Source: Tepidanaerobacter sp. EBM-38
GTDB taxonomy: Bacteria; Bacillota; Thermosediminibacteria; Thermosediminibacterales; Tepidanaerobacteraceae
Direction: 5' to 3'
DNA length: 64,000 bases
NCBI GenBank assembly: GCA_001896545.1
Contig: MPOT01000054.1
Coordinates: 85,416 to 149,415, forward strand
Under the pieces are notes generated by a model that saw nothing but the letters and a program-made list of their open reading frames with translations, did no database searches and was not told where the DNA came from. This document shows, piece after piece, positions 1 to 8,903 of this stretch. Position 1 is the first letter of the stretch; each line of letters begins with the position of its first letter. Made by a program: the position numbers and the translations under genes.

Positions 1-119
1 TGAAATATAGTCTCATATAGTATGTCTATATCCTGTTTATCAGCAAATTGTTCTATATATTTTTTAGGCTCATAGCTAATTAACACATTTCCCATGTCAA
101 ATATAATGTTTTGAATCAT
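1..119 (-). CDS. HAD-superfamily hydrolase, N-terminal fragment (cut by window edge)
   Basis: Only the first 39 or so codons are inside the window. The start is the ATG ending at 119, with an AAGGTG ribosome site a few bases upstream. The protein opens MIQNIIFDMGNVLI, a HAD motif I in which the nucleophile Asp sits in FDMGN. This variant (FD-x-GNVL) is typical of small phosphatases and haloacid dehalogenase-like enzymes of the YihX type. The catalytic lid and motifs II-IV lie outside the window, so the substrate cannot be judged. It follows the two-component regulator on the same strand with a gap of only 13 bases, so it may be co-transcribed with it. Confidence 0.7.
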   Translation of the reverse strand, partial: MIQNIIFDMGNVLISYEPKKYIEQFADKQDIDILYETIF

Positions 120-132
120 CAGATCACCTTTC

Positions 133-882
133 TTAACATATATCTTGAAATTCTGAAGGCGTTACACCCACTAGTTTTTTAAATAGTGTTGAAAAGTAGG
201 TAGCATCCGTATATCCTACTTGCTCAGCTACTTCATACACCTTCAATCTGCAGTCTTTCAGCAGTTTTATAGCCATATTAATCCTATAATAAGTTAAGTA
301 ATCTACAAATGTATAATCTGTATGCTTTTTGAATAACCGACTTAAGTAGCCCTCGCTCAATCCTAGATAATCTGCTACTTCGCCAATCGTTATGTCTTCT
401 TTAAAATGCTCTGCAACATAGTCTTGCGCCTGCTCTATATACTTGCTTTTTGTGCCTTTCTTCAGGTTGTATTTGTTAAAAAACTCTTCTTCTATCGGCG
501 CAGCAGCATCCGATGAGCAATCATTCTTAGCCTTTTTAACGGCTGCTATGAGTTCTGCATCACGAAAGGGTTTTAATAAATAGTCACATACACCAAGCCG
601 TAAAGCACTTCTGGCATAGTCAAATTCACTATACGCGCTTAAAATAATAAATCTTGCATCACTAGATTCTTTAACCGATTCGATCATTTCGATTCCGTCC
701 ATCTTAGGCATTTGAACATCAGTGATTACAATATCTGGTTTATAACGTTTTATGGCCTCAATGCCTTCCAAGCCATCGGAAGCTTCGGCGACCACCATAC
801 AGCCCATGCTTTTCCAGTCTACCGTCAAAATGATGCCTTTGCGGACCATAAGCTCATCTTCAACAATTAAAACCTTCTGCAC
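133..882 (-). CDS. YesN-type response regulator, receiver plus AraC HTH
   Basis: A CheY-like receiver (about residues 1-120) has the acidic pair E8/D9, a phospho-acceptor Asp at about 55 in ITDVQMPKMDG, and the conserved Lys in LLKPF. A C-terminal AraC-type double helix-turn-helix (about 150-249) ends with the usual VGYTDATYFSTLFKK signature. I chose the GTG at 882 because the frame then begins directly with the receiver strand and a GGAG/GAGG site lies just upstream. A longer ATG start at 915 would add 11 residues and enlarge the overlap with the kinase gene. It overlaps the histidine kinase gene by 23 bases, so the pair is one transcription unit. This family usually controls neighbouring solute transport genes; here the likely target is the adjacent iron-type importer (inference). 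Confidence 0.9.
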   Translation of the reverse strand: MQKVLIVEDELMVRKGIILTVDWKSMGCMVVAEASDGLEGIEAIKRYKPDIVITDVQMPKMDGIEMIESVKESSDARFIILSAYSEFDYARSALRLGVCDYLLKPFRDAELIAAVKKAKNDCSSDAAAPIEEEFFNKYNLKKGTKSKYIEQAQDYVAEHFKEDITIGEVADYLGLSEGYLSRLFKKHTDYTFVDYLTYYRINMAIKLLKDCRLKVYEVAEQVGYTDATYFSTLFKKLVGVTPSEFQDIC

Positions 883-2599
883 GTTTATCCTCACTCCTTT
901 TGGCCGGCAAAACAACAGTGATATCCGTGCCGCAATCTATGCTGCTGGTAACGTAAAGGCCATAGTTTTGTCCATAATACAATTTTAAAATATTACTCAC
1001 ATTGTAAATTCCTAAATGCCCCTCATCTTTGTCAAAATCCGCTTGATTATACTTATCCACAAGTTCCGGAGGCATTCCGCAGCCATTATCCCTTACCGTT
1101 AATAATAAATTTCCATTCTCCATTTTGCCGATAATAGAAATCTGACCACTTTCTTTATCCCGCAAACCATGTATAATACTATTTTCAACTAATGGCTGCA
1201 AAATCAATTTTGGCACTTCTATATCTAACAAATCTTCCGGAACATTAATTGAATGTTTAAATTTACCAGAAAAACGTATTTTTTGAATGGCAATATAGCT
1301 TTCTACCACATCTAGTTCCCGATATAAAGGAATAAACTGATTATCACTGATGCTGCATCGTAAAATCTGTGCCAAATCATTGGCAATGTCTACCACACCT
1401 TCTATCTCATTCATTTTTGCCATCCACTTTATGGTATCTAGGGAATTGTAAAGAAAATGCGGTTTTAGTTGCGCTTGTAATAATCTTATTCGTATTTCAG
1501 AAATTTCTTTTTGGCGTTCCACAAGTTTTTCTGTATATAACTGCAGATTTTCATTCATGTGGTTAAATCTATCCAATAATTCGCCAAATTCATCTCTTCT
1601 ATTTGTTATAATTCTCGTATCAAGCTGACCATTTTCCACTTTCTTAATTGCCTGTTTTAATTCATTAATGGGTTTAGTTAAGCCTCTACTTAGCAAAAAA
1701 GAAATAAACCCACAAAGAATCACAGCGACTATAAAACCCAAAAAGCCAATTGCTCTCATCAAATTTACAGCATCATTTGTTATCCCTGCAGGGGTTGTGA
1801 GAAAAATATTATAATTATAAGCCTTGTTTTCATGTAAGAATGAAAATGTATTCTTCCCCTTTAATAATGTCGGCCCATTTTCCCTCTCAAAACTTTTGGC
1901 AAAACTTTTGAGCACACTTTGTGATAAGTAGGTATTATCTGATGAATAAATCGGGTTCCAAAAAGAATCTGTAATCATAATAGTTTCATTATTCATAGTA
2001 AAACTGCTAAATAAATCAGAAAAGCCGGAAGCTGTTATTTCTATAACCACATATCCTGCAACATCATCTCTGCTTTTTATAGCCCTTGCCAGATAAAGTA
2101 AAGCTGTGCTCTTGTTTCTTCCATTTTGATTTTGATTTCCATCATATAGAACCATGCCATTATTTTCGCAGGCCTTTCTCAATACACCCCAACGGATTGG
2201 AAGCCTGCTGCCTTCCAGCGTTCCTGAAGTTCCCCAACGCATTTTTCCTGTTGCATCATAAAGTGAAATTGATGCCCCTTTTCTCATACCTTCTGTAACA
2301 CGATAAAGTTCTAAGTATACATCATTTTTATTTTTATAGTCCGGTTCAATTAGTGCTTCTTGAATCAATGGATTAGTTGCAATAAGATTGGTTACGACTT
2401 GGTATTCTTTAAGGTAATTGCTAAAGCACAAATCAATCTCGTGAATTTGTCTAAATCCCAACTCTTTATTATGTTTTTCCAGTGAAACAACAAAGACTTG
2501 CATGAAACAGATAATGCATATCAGCATGGGAAGCAGGCCAACCAAAAAGTTGCCCAATAAAATACGGTGCTTGAAAGATAAACGATTAAAGAAATTCAT
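860..2599 (-). CDS. YesM-type membrane sensor histidine kinase
   Basis: 579 residues. There is a transmembrane helix at about 13-37, an extracytoplasmic sensor region to about 280, a second helix at about 281-304, a HAMP linker to about 360, then a His_kinase domain. The phospho-acceptor His is at about 381 in LKPHFLYNSLDTI, the LytS/YesM-type motif rather than the classical HisKA motif. The HATPase domain shows an N box (LQPLVENSIIHGL) and a G box (DNGCGMP). The start is supported by a GGGGG site. It sits upstream of and overlaps its response regulator, and downstream of the ABC importer. The signal is unknown; transporter-linked kinases of this class often sense the transported solute or its binding protein. 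Confidence 0.93.
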   Translation of the reverse strand: MNFFNRLSFKHRILLGNFLVGLLPMLICIICFMQVFVVSLEKHNKELGFRQIHEIDLCFSNYLKEYQVVTNLIATNPLIQEALIEPDYKNKNDVYLELYRVTEGMRKGASISLYDATGKMRWGTSGTLEGSRLPIRWGVLRKACENNGMVLYDGNQNQNGRNKSTALLYLARAIKSRDDVAGYVVIEITASGFSDLFSSFTMNNETIMITDSFWNPIYSSDNTYLSQSVLKSFAKSFERENGPTLLKGKNTFSFLHENKAYNYNIFLTTPAGITNDAVNLMRAIGFLGFIVAVILCGFISFLLSRGLTKPINELKQAIKKVENGQLDTRIITNRRDEFGELLDRFNHMNENLQLYTEKLVERQKEISEIRIRLLQAQLKPHFLYNSLDTIKWMAKMNEIEGVVDIANDLAQILRCSISDNQFIPLYRELDVVESYIAIQKIRFSGKFKHSINVPEDLLDIEVPKLILQPLVENSIIHGLRDKESGQISIIGKMENGNLLLTVRDNGCGMPPELVDKYNQADFDKDEGHLGIYNVSNILKLYYGQNYGLYVTSSIDCGTDITVVLPAKRSEDKRAEGFNC

Positions 2600-2637
2600 A
2601 TGTAGCCCCCACGAAAATCATTGATTTCATGGATTTA

Positions 2638-2653
2638 TTCTAACATGTTAGAA
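2638..2653 (-). other. 16-bp perfect palindrome between importer and kinase genes
   Basis: TTCTAACATGTTAGAA is a perfect inverted repeat in the 69-base gap between the permease stop and the kinase start. There is no long T-run on the minus strand, so it looks more like an operator or a weak processing/attenuation hairpin than a strong terminator. It could be an autoregulatory site of the downstream AraC-type regulator, but no second copy was seen near the importer promoter. Confidence 0.4.
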
Positions 2654-2668
2654 TTTTGGTGTAAACCA

Positions 2669-4321
2669 TCACACGCTTATACTGTCACTCTTAGTTACTG
2701 CAAAGAAAATCAATAATGATATTGTTGTAACCAAAGTCAGTATTGACGCTAAAGCTGCCGCCGTCCCATATCCACCGCGGACAACTTCAGAATAAATAGC
2801 AACAGAAATCGTGCCGGTCTTGCCTGTATATAAAATAATGCTGCTGGATAACTCATTAATTGTTGTAATCCAGCTAATTACTGCGCCGCTTAAAACTCCG
2901 GGCATCATCATCGGTGCTGTTACTTTAAAGAATGTTTTAATGGGCGATACGCCTAAGCTAATAGATGCTTCATCGATGCTCTGGTCTATCTGATACAATA
3001 TGCCAGTGCTCGAACGAATCGTATAAGGCAGTTTGCGAATTACATATGATAAAATCATAATTGCTGCTGTGCCGCTAATCATAATCGGAGGCTTATTAAA
3101 CGCTCCAAGTAGTGTAATACCTAATACAGCCCCCGGTATTACATATGGCAGCATTATAAATACATCGATTGCAGTAGTTAGCTTATTGCGTTTTCTTACA
3201 ATAAGGTAGGAAAGCAGCATACCTGCCGCTACCATAATTAATATAGCCACTGTAGAGAACGCAAAAGTATTTTTAATATTTCTGCCCAATTTATAAAAAA
3301 TACTTAAATAGCTGTCAAAGGAAAACCCCTTAACAAAAATTGGGCCATTTGTCTTGATAAAGCTAGTCACTAATACAGTTATTTGCGGTAGCATGGCTAA
3401 AAATACACAAACAAAACAAAAAGCTGTAGCCAAAAATCTTGAATATGGTTTTAATTCTTTGACTTTAGGCGGTCTTAATGCACTCATCTGGTAATTTCTA
3501 CGGCCAATATACCATTTCTGTAAAAACAGTATGGCTGTAGAGCAGCAGATAATTATAATACTTAGAGTGCTGGCCATGGAAGTATTGCCACCTGTTTCGC
3601 TCATGAACTCCGTGTAAACTACAACCGGTAAAACACGATACCCCTCACCTATCAGCATTGGTGTGCCAAAATCCGCAAGACTGGTCATAAAAACCATTAA
3701 GGCGCCTGCGGCTATTGTTGGCAGAACCAGAGGAAATGTCACAGTAATAAGTTTTTTCAGCCCCGAAACACCTAAATTCTCTGCCGCCTCCTCTAAGGAT
3801 GAATCAATGCTTTGCAGTGCTCCTGAAACATATAAATAAACATACGGATAAAACTTCAATGTAAATACCAGTAATATTCCGCCAAATCCATATATGGTCG
3901 GGGGTGTTATACCTATGCCGCTAAGTAAATTTGTAACGAACCCATTTCTGCCTAATAACACAATCCAAGAATATGCTCCTATAAACGGCGGCGACATTAA
4001 AGATAAAATAACGCAAATATTGATAAATCGTTTGCATGGGATATTATACCGAGTAACTATGTATGCCATCGGCAAACCTATTGCAGTAGCGCCTATCGTG
4101 GCAAAAGTGCATACTATAAGACTATTTTTCAACGTGGAAAAATAATATGGTAAGCTAAAAAAATCTTTATAACTCTGAATGGAAAAAGAACCTGTTTCAA
4201 AAAAACTTTTAATAAACAAACGTATTAAAGGATAAATTATAAAAATTCCAATGATAAGCAGCGAAAAAATACTTATTAAATTCCATATAGAAAACATCTC
4301 TGCTTTTCTATTTTGTTTCAT
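2669..4321 (-). CDS. Ferric-iron-type ABC transporter permease (fused double domain)
   Basis: 550 residues, very hydrophobic, with two tandem binding-protein-dependent permease domains of about 270 residues each, as in FbpB/AfuB and ThiP. EAA-loop signatures appear once per half: EEAAENLGVSGLKKLI in the first half and DEASISLGVSPIKTFF in the second. These loops dock onto the ATPase subunit. The start overlaps the ATPase stop by 4 bases (ATGA) and is preceded by GAGGTGG inside the ATPase gene, so translation is coupled. It imports the ligand carried by the upstream binding protein. Iron(III) is the best guess from family; a phosphonate, thiamine or other anion ligand cannot be excluded. Confidence 0.88.
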   Translation of the reverse strand: MKQNRKAEMFSIWNLISIFSLLIIGIFIIYPLIRLFIKSFFETGSFSIQSYKDFFSLPYYFSTLKNSLIVCTFATIGATAIGLPMAYIVTRYNIPCKRFINICVILSLMSPPFIGAYSWIVLLGRNGFVTNLLSGIGITPPTIYGFGGILLVFTLKFYPYVYLYVSGALQSIDSSLEEAAENLGVSGLKKLITVTFPLVLPTIAAGALMVFMTSLADFGTPMLIGEGYRVLPVVVYTEFMSETGGNTSMASTLSIIIICCSTAILFLQKWYIGRRNYQMSALRPPKVKELKPYSRFLATAFCFVCVFLAMLPQITVLVTSFIKTNGPIFVKGFSFDSYLSIFYKLGRNIKNTFAFSTVAILIMVAAGMLLSYLIVRKRNKLTTAIDVFIMLPYVIPGAVLGITLLGAFNKPPIMISGTAAIMILSYVIRKLPYTIRSSTGILYQIDQSIDEASISLGVSPIKTFFKVTAPMMMPGVLSGAVISWITTINELSSSIILYTGKTGTISVAIYSEVVRGGYGTAAALASILTLVTTISLLIFFAVTKSDSISV

Positions 4322-5400
4322 AGAAGCGCCACCTCGCCTTTGGAGTCAAACAAGTTTATCTTGTCGGTATGTATTTTTATTCTTACTTCATCCCCTGGTT
4401 TTCTGAAAGATGACACGTCTTTAGTATATTCGTTTGCCTCAATGGTTTGACCATTTTCTAATAGAATTTCATATTTAGTAAAGTCGCCTAAAAAAGTGGC
4501 TAGCTGGATTTCCCCTTTAATCGTATTATCTTTTTCTTCAGTCAAATAAACATGTTCCGGACGCAACGAAATCTTCGCTTCTCCTTCGTAATTTTCTTTT
4601 AGACTAATGGGTATTTGCACATTCACAACATCTAGATAAGTTTGAGAGCCTATTTGAATGATTTTACTTTCAATGAAATTGCTGGTCCCAATAAAATTTG
4701 CAACAAAAGCATTTTCCGGGTGTTTGTAAATAACTTCCGGACTATCGATTTGTTGTATAAACCCGTCTTTCATAACCCCTATGCGGTCCGATATAGCTAG
4801 TGCCTCTTCCTGGTCGTGAGTTACATAAATAGTTGTTATGCCTAAACTCTGCTGCAATTTTTTAATTGTGGTTCGCATTTCCACTCGAAGCTTTGCATCC
4901 AAGTTAGACAAGGGTTCATCCATTAATAAAGCACCTGGGCGAATGACAATTGCTCTGGCGAGTGCGATACGCTGCTGTTGTCCGCCGGAAAGCTGCTGGG
5001 GGGATCTATCTTTTAAACCTTCCATTTTTACCATGGTTAAAGCTTCCATGACTCTTTCGTCAATCTCTGACCTGCTAACTCCCCTTGCCTTAAGTCCATA
5101 AGCCACGTTTTCAAATACCGTCATATGAGGAAAAATCGCGTAATTTTGAAAAACCATGCCTATGTTTCTTTTATGTGCCGGTATATTGTTTATTATTTTA
5201 TCATCAAAAGATATTTTACCACTGTCAATGGGATTAAAGCCTGCCACCATGCGAAGTAAGGTAGTTTTCCCGCAGCCGCTGGGTCCAAGCAGTGTAAAGA
5301 ATTCACCTTTTTCCACTGTAAAACTGGCATTTTGTATTGCTCTAAACTCTCCAAAGTTTTTGCTTACTTCATCGAATCTTACTGAAAAGCTCATCCCCAT
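4318..5400 (-). CDS. Ferric-iron-type ABC transporter ATP-binding protein
   Basis: 360 residues. Walker A is GPSGCGKTT at about 39-47, the Q-loop is NYAIFPHM, the signature is LSGGQQQR, Walker B is ALLMDEPLSNLD and the switch His is in THDQEEAL. A C-terminal TOBE-type domain (about 240-360) is typical of the FbpC/PotA/MalK group. The start has GGAGG just upstream; a second ATG two codons later is equally possible. It is the middle gene of a binding-protein / ATPase / permease operon on the minus strand and powers import at the inner face of the membrane. Confidence 0.92.
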   Translation of the reverse strand: MGMSFSVRFDEVSKNFGEFRAIQNASFTVEKGEFFTLLGPSGCGKTTLLRMVAGFNPIDSGKISFDDKIINNIPAHKRNIGMVFQNYAIFPHMTVFENVAYGLKARGVSRSEIDERVMEALTMVKMEGLKDRSPQQLSGGQQQRIALARAIVIRPGALLMDEPLSNLDAKLRVEMRTTIKKLQQSLGITTIYVTHDQEEALAISDRIGVMKDGFIQQIDSPEVIYKHPENAFVANFIGTSNFIESKIIQIGSQTYLDVVNVQIPISLKENYEGEAKISLRPEHVYLTEEKDNTIKGEIQLATFLGDFTKYEILLENGQTIEANEYTKDVSSFRKPGDEVRIKIHTDKINLFDSKGEVALL

Positions 5401-5427
5401 AATACCTCCGAGTTTCTCTATTTAATT

Positions 5428-5464
5428 AATAATACCCTCGGAATTAAATTCCTCGGGTATTATT
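5428..5464 (-). promoter_or_regulatory. Intercistronic hairpin between binding-protein and ATPase genes
   Basis: AATAATACCC pairs with GGGTATTATT, with a further inner GGAAT/ATTCC stem. It lies in the 109-base gap after the binding-protein gene. Such a hairpin can protect the upstream message from 3' decay or partly terminate transcription, giving more binding protein than membrane complex. The same arrangement occurs in the two other ABC operons of this window. Confidence 0.6.
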
Positions 5465-5509
5465 TTATATTTTTTTATTGGTATAACTTCTGCTTTATTT
5501 ATATGTATT

Positions 5510-6544
5510 TTATTTTCCAGTCATAATCTGTTTCCAAGTATTTAGTATTTGCGCTTTATTCGCTGCCGCCCAGGCCACATCGTAATCTACAACCGGAATC
5601 TCATCAAGGGCCGCCAAACCTTGTCCCGGTGCTACATCAACGCGGACAGGCCTTCGGCTCATCTCAGATACAATCATGTTTTGAGCATCTTTGCTAACTG
5701 TAAAATCCAAAAACTTCTTTGCGTTTTCTAAATTTTTCGTTCCCTTAATGATTGCTGTACCATCAGGCACTATAGAAGTTCCTTCTGATGGATATACATA
5801 CCCCACTTCTGCTCCGGCGATTACATATTTTTGTGCAGATTCCTCCAATGTAATACCAACCGCATATTCACCATCTGCCACACCTTTGAAAATCGCACTG
5901 GAACTATTTAAAATTTTCCCGTCTAAATTGTCAACAAGCTTTCGAACAAAGTCCCATCCGTCATTTTCCGGATGTGCGAGCATCATTGTAACCAGTGCGG
6001 TAAAGCAGGAACCGGATAAATTAGGATCTGTATAGGCAATTTGACCTTTCCATTTTTCATCCAGCAAATCTTCCCAGCTCTTAGGAACTTCGTTTTCAGA
6101 AACTAGTTTTTTATTGTACATAATTACTATTGGCAGTGCGGAAAATCCCGTCCATTTATTATCAGCCGTCAAAAATGCATTCCCGATGTTTACTGCTTCT
6201 TCAGATATGTAGGGTTCGAAATACTCTTTATATGCCTCCAAGGATTCAACGCCGCCTCCAAACATAATATCTCCTTGAGGATTATTAGCTTCTGTTTCAA
6301 TTCTTGAAAGCATTTCGCCTGTACCTGCAGCTACAATATCTACCTGGATTCCTGTGCGCTCCTGAAATTCCTTAACAATTGGTCCATATACATCTTCTTT
6401 ATGGGAAGTATAAACAACCAAAGTACCTGGATCACTTTCACTTTCTGATGGCTCCTTCTGTGCTGACCCCGCACCACACCCAACCACAGAACCCGCGATA
6501 ACCACAACCAGCAATAAAGCAATTATTTTTTTTGTTGTTCTCAT
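5510..6544 (-). CDS. Iron(III)-type ABC transporter substrate-binding lipoprotein
   Basis: About 344 residues. The start at 6544 has a GGAGG site 7 bases upstream and gives a compact lipoprotein signal: MRTTKK, a hydrophobic core, then the lipobox VVGC with the lipidated Cys at about 23. A longer start at 6562 lacks such a site. The mature part has the FbpA/AfuA fold features LVVYTSHKEDVYGPIVKEF near the N-terminus, the IMFGGGVESL segment, and TAIIKGTKNLENAKKFLDF near the C-terminus (extracellular solute-binding family 1). Family members bind Fe(III), sometimes with a synergistic anion, but relatives bind 2-aminoethylphosphonate or thiamine, so iron is a family-based call. First gene of the importer operon. 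Confidence 0.88.
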   Translation of the reverse strand: MRTTKKIIALLLVVVIAGSVVGCGAGSAQKEPSESESDPGTLVVYTSHKEDVYGPIVKEFQERTGIQVDIVAAGTGEMLSRIETEANNPQGDIMFGGGVESLEAYKEYFEPYISEEAVNIGNAFLTADNKWTGFSALPIVIMYNKKLVSENEVPKSWEDLLDEKWKGQIAYTDPNLSGSCFTALVTMMLAHPENDGWDFVRKLVDNLDGKILNSSSAIFKGVADGEYAVGITLEESAQKYVIAGAEVGYVYPSEGTSIVPDGTAIIKGTKNLENAKKFLDFTVSKDAQNMIVSEMSRRPVRVDVAPGQGLAALDEIPVVDYDVAWAAANKAQILNTWKQIMTGK

Positions 6545-6799
6545 TTTGCCCCTCCGCAACACCCTGTCTAAGCACAGCCCAAACAGAGTTATTTTTTATT
6601 TTAATGGAGATACATAATGCTTACATCTTTTCCTTCTCATAAACCACATGGCCATTGGTTTACAACTTAAATGATAGTAATTTCAATACAAAAAAATGTT
6701 TAATTTCCCTTGCTATTATATATTGTATATAAATTTCGAATTATTAACAATACGGTAAAGCTGACATTTATTTTGCTATTCTGACGTAGATGTTTAGTG
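6545..6799. other. Intergenic region upstream of the importer operon
   Basis: AT-rich stretch upstream of the binding-protein start. It must contain the importer promoter on the minus strand; several TATAAT-like hexamers occur around 6710-6735, but none has a convincing -35 partner at 16-18 bases. I found no convincing Fur box (only a loose ATGATAGTAAT). The rest of the gap, to 6911, is filled by repeats listed separately. Confidence 0.5.
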
Positions 6800-6833
6800 A
6801 ATTTTTAAGGCAATTTTTAAGGCAATTTTTAGG
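6800..6833 (+). repeat. Short tandem repeat, about 12 bp by 3
   Basis: AATTTTTAAGGC is repeated twice and followed by AATTTTTAGGG. The third unit is the beginning of the large inverted repeat that follows, suggesting slippage at the edge of that element. Confidence 0.7.
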
Positions 6834-6905
6834 GACGGTTCCAAAATATTCATTCGTGAATATTTTGGAACCGTCCCTAAAAATTTGGAACCGTCCCTAA
6901 AAATT
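6824..6905. repeat. GGGACGGTTCC interspersed repeat, perfect long hairpin plus extra half copy
   Basis: Two arms of 29 bases are exact reverse complements around a TTCG tetraloop (loop at 6853-6856). Each arm carries the core GGGACGGTTCC / GGAACCGTCCC and ends in TGAATATTTT. A third half-copy (TGGAACCGTCCCTAAAAATT) follows at 6886-6905. It ends 7 bases before the diguanylate cyclase stop codon, so it may also act as that gene's terminator or RNA 3' stabiliser. Members of the same family occur at six other places in this window. Confidence 0.9.
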
Positions 6906-6911
6906 GAAAAT

Positions 6912-8843
6912 TTACAAGCATATTCGGTTTTTACCATTTCTTTTTGCCTGCAGTAGAGCTTGGTCGGCTCTTTTAATCAATTCATTTTTATCTGTGATTT
7001 CGTCACAAAGCTCACAAATACCGACACTTATCGTAACTTGCATGGTGGAAACATTGTCTAAATCATTGGAATTTAAACCTCTATTTGTAAACCACCGAAA
7101 GAATTTTTCCTTGATTATATCATATCCCGATTTGTATTCGTCCCGGCCGTAATCATCAGGCTTCTCATCATCTGTACCCGCTTTATAATCTTGCAAACTA
7201 AAGCTGTAATCATTAATCTTGTTTTTAATCCGCGTAAGAATGCCAAAAGCCTGTTGGGCACCTGTCTCGGGTAATATAATCGCCAATTCATCGCCGCCAT
7301 AGCGTGCTAATATATCGCTGCTACGAAGGTCTTCCTGTATAAGATTTCCTATTTTTGATAACAAATAATCGCCGGCTAAATGCCCATAATAATCATTATA
7401 CTTTTTAAAATTATCAACATCGATTATAGCCAAGCTGAGATCTCGTCCGTAACGCCTGGCTCTTTCAAATTCTTCTTCCAGTATCTGATGAAAATAGCGG
7501 TGATTGTAGAGGCCTGTAAGCCCGTCCTTTATCGCCAACCGTTTCAATGATTTATAAAGCATGGAATTGCCTATTGCTACCGAAACCTGAGATGCTATGG
7601 CATCAACCACTTTACATTTATCCTCCGTCAGCGGCTCGCTTGTTTCCACATTTATAGTTCCAATACAACCTTTCTTTGTTTTAAGTGGAACTGAGTAAAA
7701 GGATTTAAGTTCTTCGCCTTGTTCTTCAAACTCCTTGAATTTAGGTTCATCAAACACGTTTTTAACAAGTATGGGTTTACCCTCCTGAAACACCCTCCCC
7801 GCAATGCCTTCCCCTGGCCTCAGCTTAACCAGTCTTTCAGTATCCTCAGACAAGCCTTTGGACTTTATTATTTTCAACATTTCATCTTCAATATCCAAAA
7901 GCATCAAGGAACATGACATAGCATCAACCGCATCATATATAGTTTTTACCCCTATCTCGGCTACATCGTCTAAGTCAATGCTTTCAGCCAATTGTTTTGC
8001 CGTTTCATAGAGAATTACCACACTTTCCTTTTCTTCCTTTAATTTCCGGGTCAACCACACATTGCTTATGGCAAGCCCAATCTCCCCGGCAATATTATTC
8101 AGCAAAATAATGTCTTTGCTTTTAAACTTTTGTACTTCATAACTTCCTAATAAAATAACCCCTAAAACTTCACTACCTGCCTTAAGCGGCACCGTCATCT
8201 GCGACTTTGTTCCATGAACACAAAGTACATAACGCCTATCCTTTTCAGCATATTGCGAAAGTATCGCTTTACCTTCCTTTGCCACCGACCCAACGATGCC
8301 CTCACCGATTTGAAATGTTTTTTTAATCAAATCAGTTTCCGTTAAATTATAAGATGCTGCAGCCCGAAGCTCGTCACTGTTTTTTTCCGCATCAAAAAGA
8401 AAAACCACTCCAAAGTCTGCCCCTGAATAAGCCACCAGCCTACCAACAACAGAAACTAATAGCTGATTTAGCGAAGATGACGCATGTATGGCCGAAGTGG
8501 TATCACATAATAAATGATTCTCAAAGTTTATAACCTTGATATTCTCACTGAACTTATCAAGTAATTCAAACACTGGTAGCATCCCGAAATATTTTAAAAT
8601 AGATTCAGGCAAAGCCCTATATTCATTTACTTTTACTGTACATGTTTTATTTAACACCGTTAAAACATTATAAATATCTTCAAATGCTTTAATAAAAATA
8701 AATGTTGGTATTGTTACAAGAACAAATCCGAATATCCAACTTCTTGATAATGCTCCGGCTTTTGTAAAAAACACAAATGCCACTAAAATAAAAATGCAGC
8801 ATGCCAAAAAAAGCCTCGCTGCAAACCTTCTTTGTGCCCCCAT
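6912..8843 (-). CDS. Membrane-anchored diguanylate cyclase with two GAF domains
   Basis: 643 residues. There are two N-terminal membrane helices (about 8-25 and 33-52), GAF domain 1 at about 130-275, GAF domain 2 at about 285-430, and a GGDEF domain at about 440-643. The active-site motif is GGDEL in RYGGDELAIILP, within the range found in active enzymes, and the allosteric I-site RSSD lies exactly five residues upstream. It should make cyclic di-GMP from two GTP in response to a small ligand or redox signal sensed by the GAF domains. An unusual insertion of roughly 50 charged residues sits between the motif and the conserved VTISVGI strand. A single gene, bounded by repeats on both sides. 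Confidence 0.9.
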   Translation of the reverse strand: MGAQRRFAARLFLACCIFILVAFVFFTKAGALSRSWIFGFVLVTIPTFIFIKAFEDIYNVLTVLNKTCTVKVNEYRALPESILKYFGMLPVFELLDKFSENIKVINFENHLLCDTTSAIHASSSLNQLLVSVVGRLVAYSGADFGVVFLFDAEKNSDELRAAASYNLTETDLIKKTFQIGEGIVGSVAKEGKAILSQYAEKDRRYVLCVHGTKSQMTVPLKAGSEVLGVILLGSYEVQKFKSKDIILLNNIAGEIGLAISNVWLTRKLKEEKESVVILYETAKQLAESIDLDDVAEIGVKTIYDAVDAMSCSLMLLDIEDEMLKIIKSKGLSEDTERLVKLRPGEGIAGRVFQEGKPILVKNVFDEPKFKEFEEQGEELKSFYSVPLKTKKGCIGTINVETSEPLTEDKCKVVDAIASQVSVAIGNSMLYKSLKRLAIKDGLTGLYNHRYFHQILEEEFERARRYGRDLSLAIIDVDNFKKYNDYYGHLAGDYLLSKIGNLIQEDLRSSDILARYGGDELAIILPETGAQQAFGILTRIKNKINDYSFSLQDYKAGTDDEKPDDYGRDEYKSGYDIIKEKFFRWFTNRGLNSNDLDNVSTMQVTISVGICELCDEITDKNELIKRADQALLQAKRNGKNRICL

Positions 8844-8880
8844 CCCTACTTGCTACCCCCTATCCTCTTAAACGAAAAAC

Positions 8881-8903
8881 GGGGACGGTTCCAAATTATT
8901 CAC
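8881..8903. repeat. GGGACGGTTCC repeat, half copy at the transposase 3' end
   Basis: GGGGACGGTTCC followed by AAATTATTCAC. It covers the stop codon of the relict transposase reading frame (8896-8898), so the element's terminal repeat and the gene end overlap. Confidence 0.85.

Noticed and set aside
6545..6799. Fur box upstream of the iron-type binding protein
   Set aside because: Only a loose ATGATA-like stretch is present; no 19-bp palindrome matching Fur or IdeR.
6800..6905. CRISPR-like array
   Set aside because: Units are inverted arms and 12-base slippage copies without unique spacers of regular length; no cas genes.
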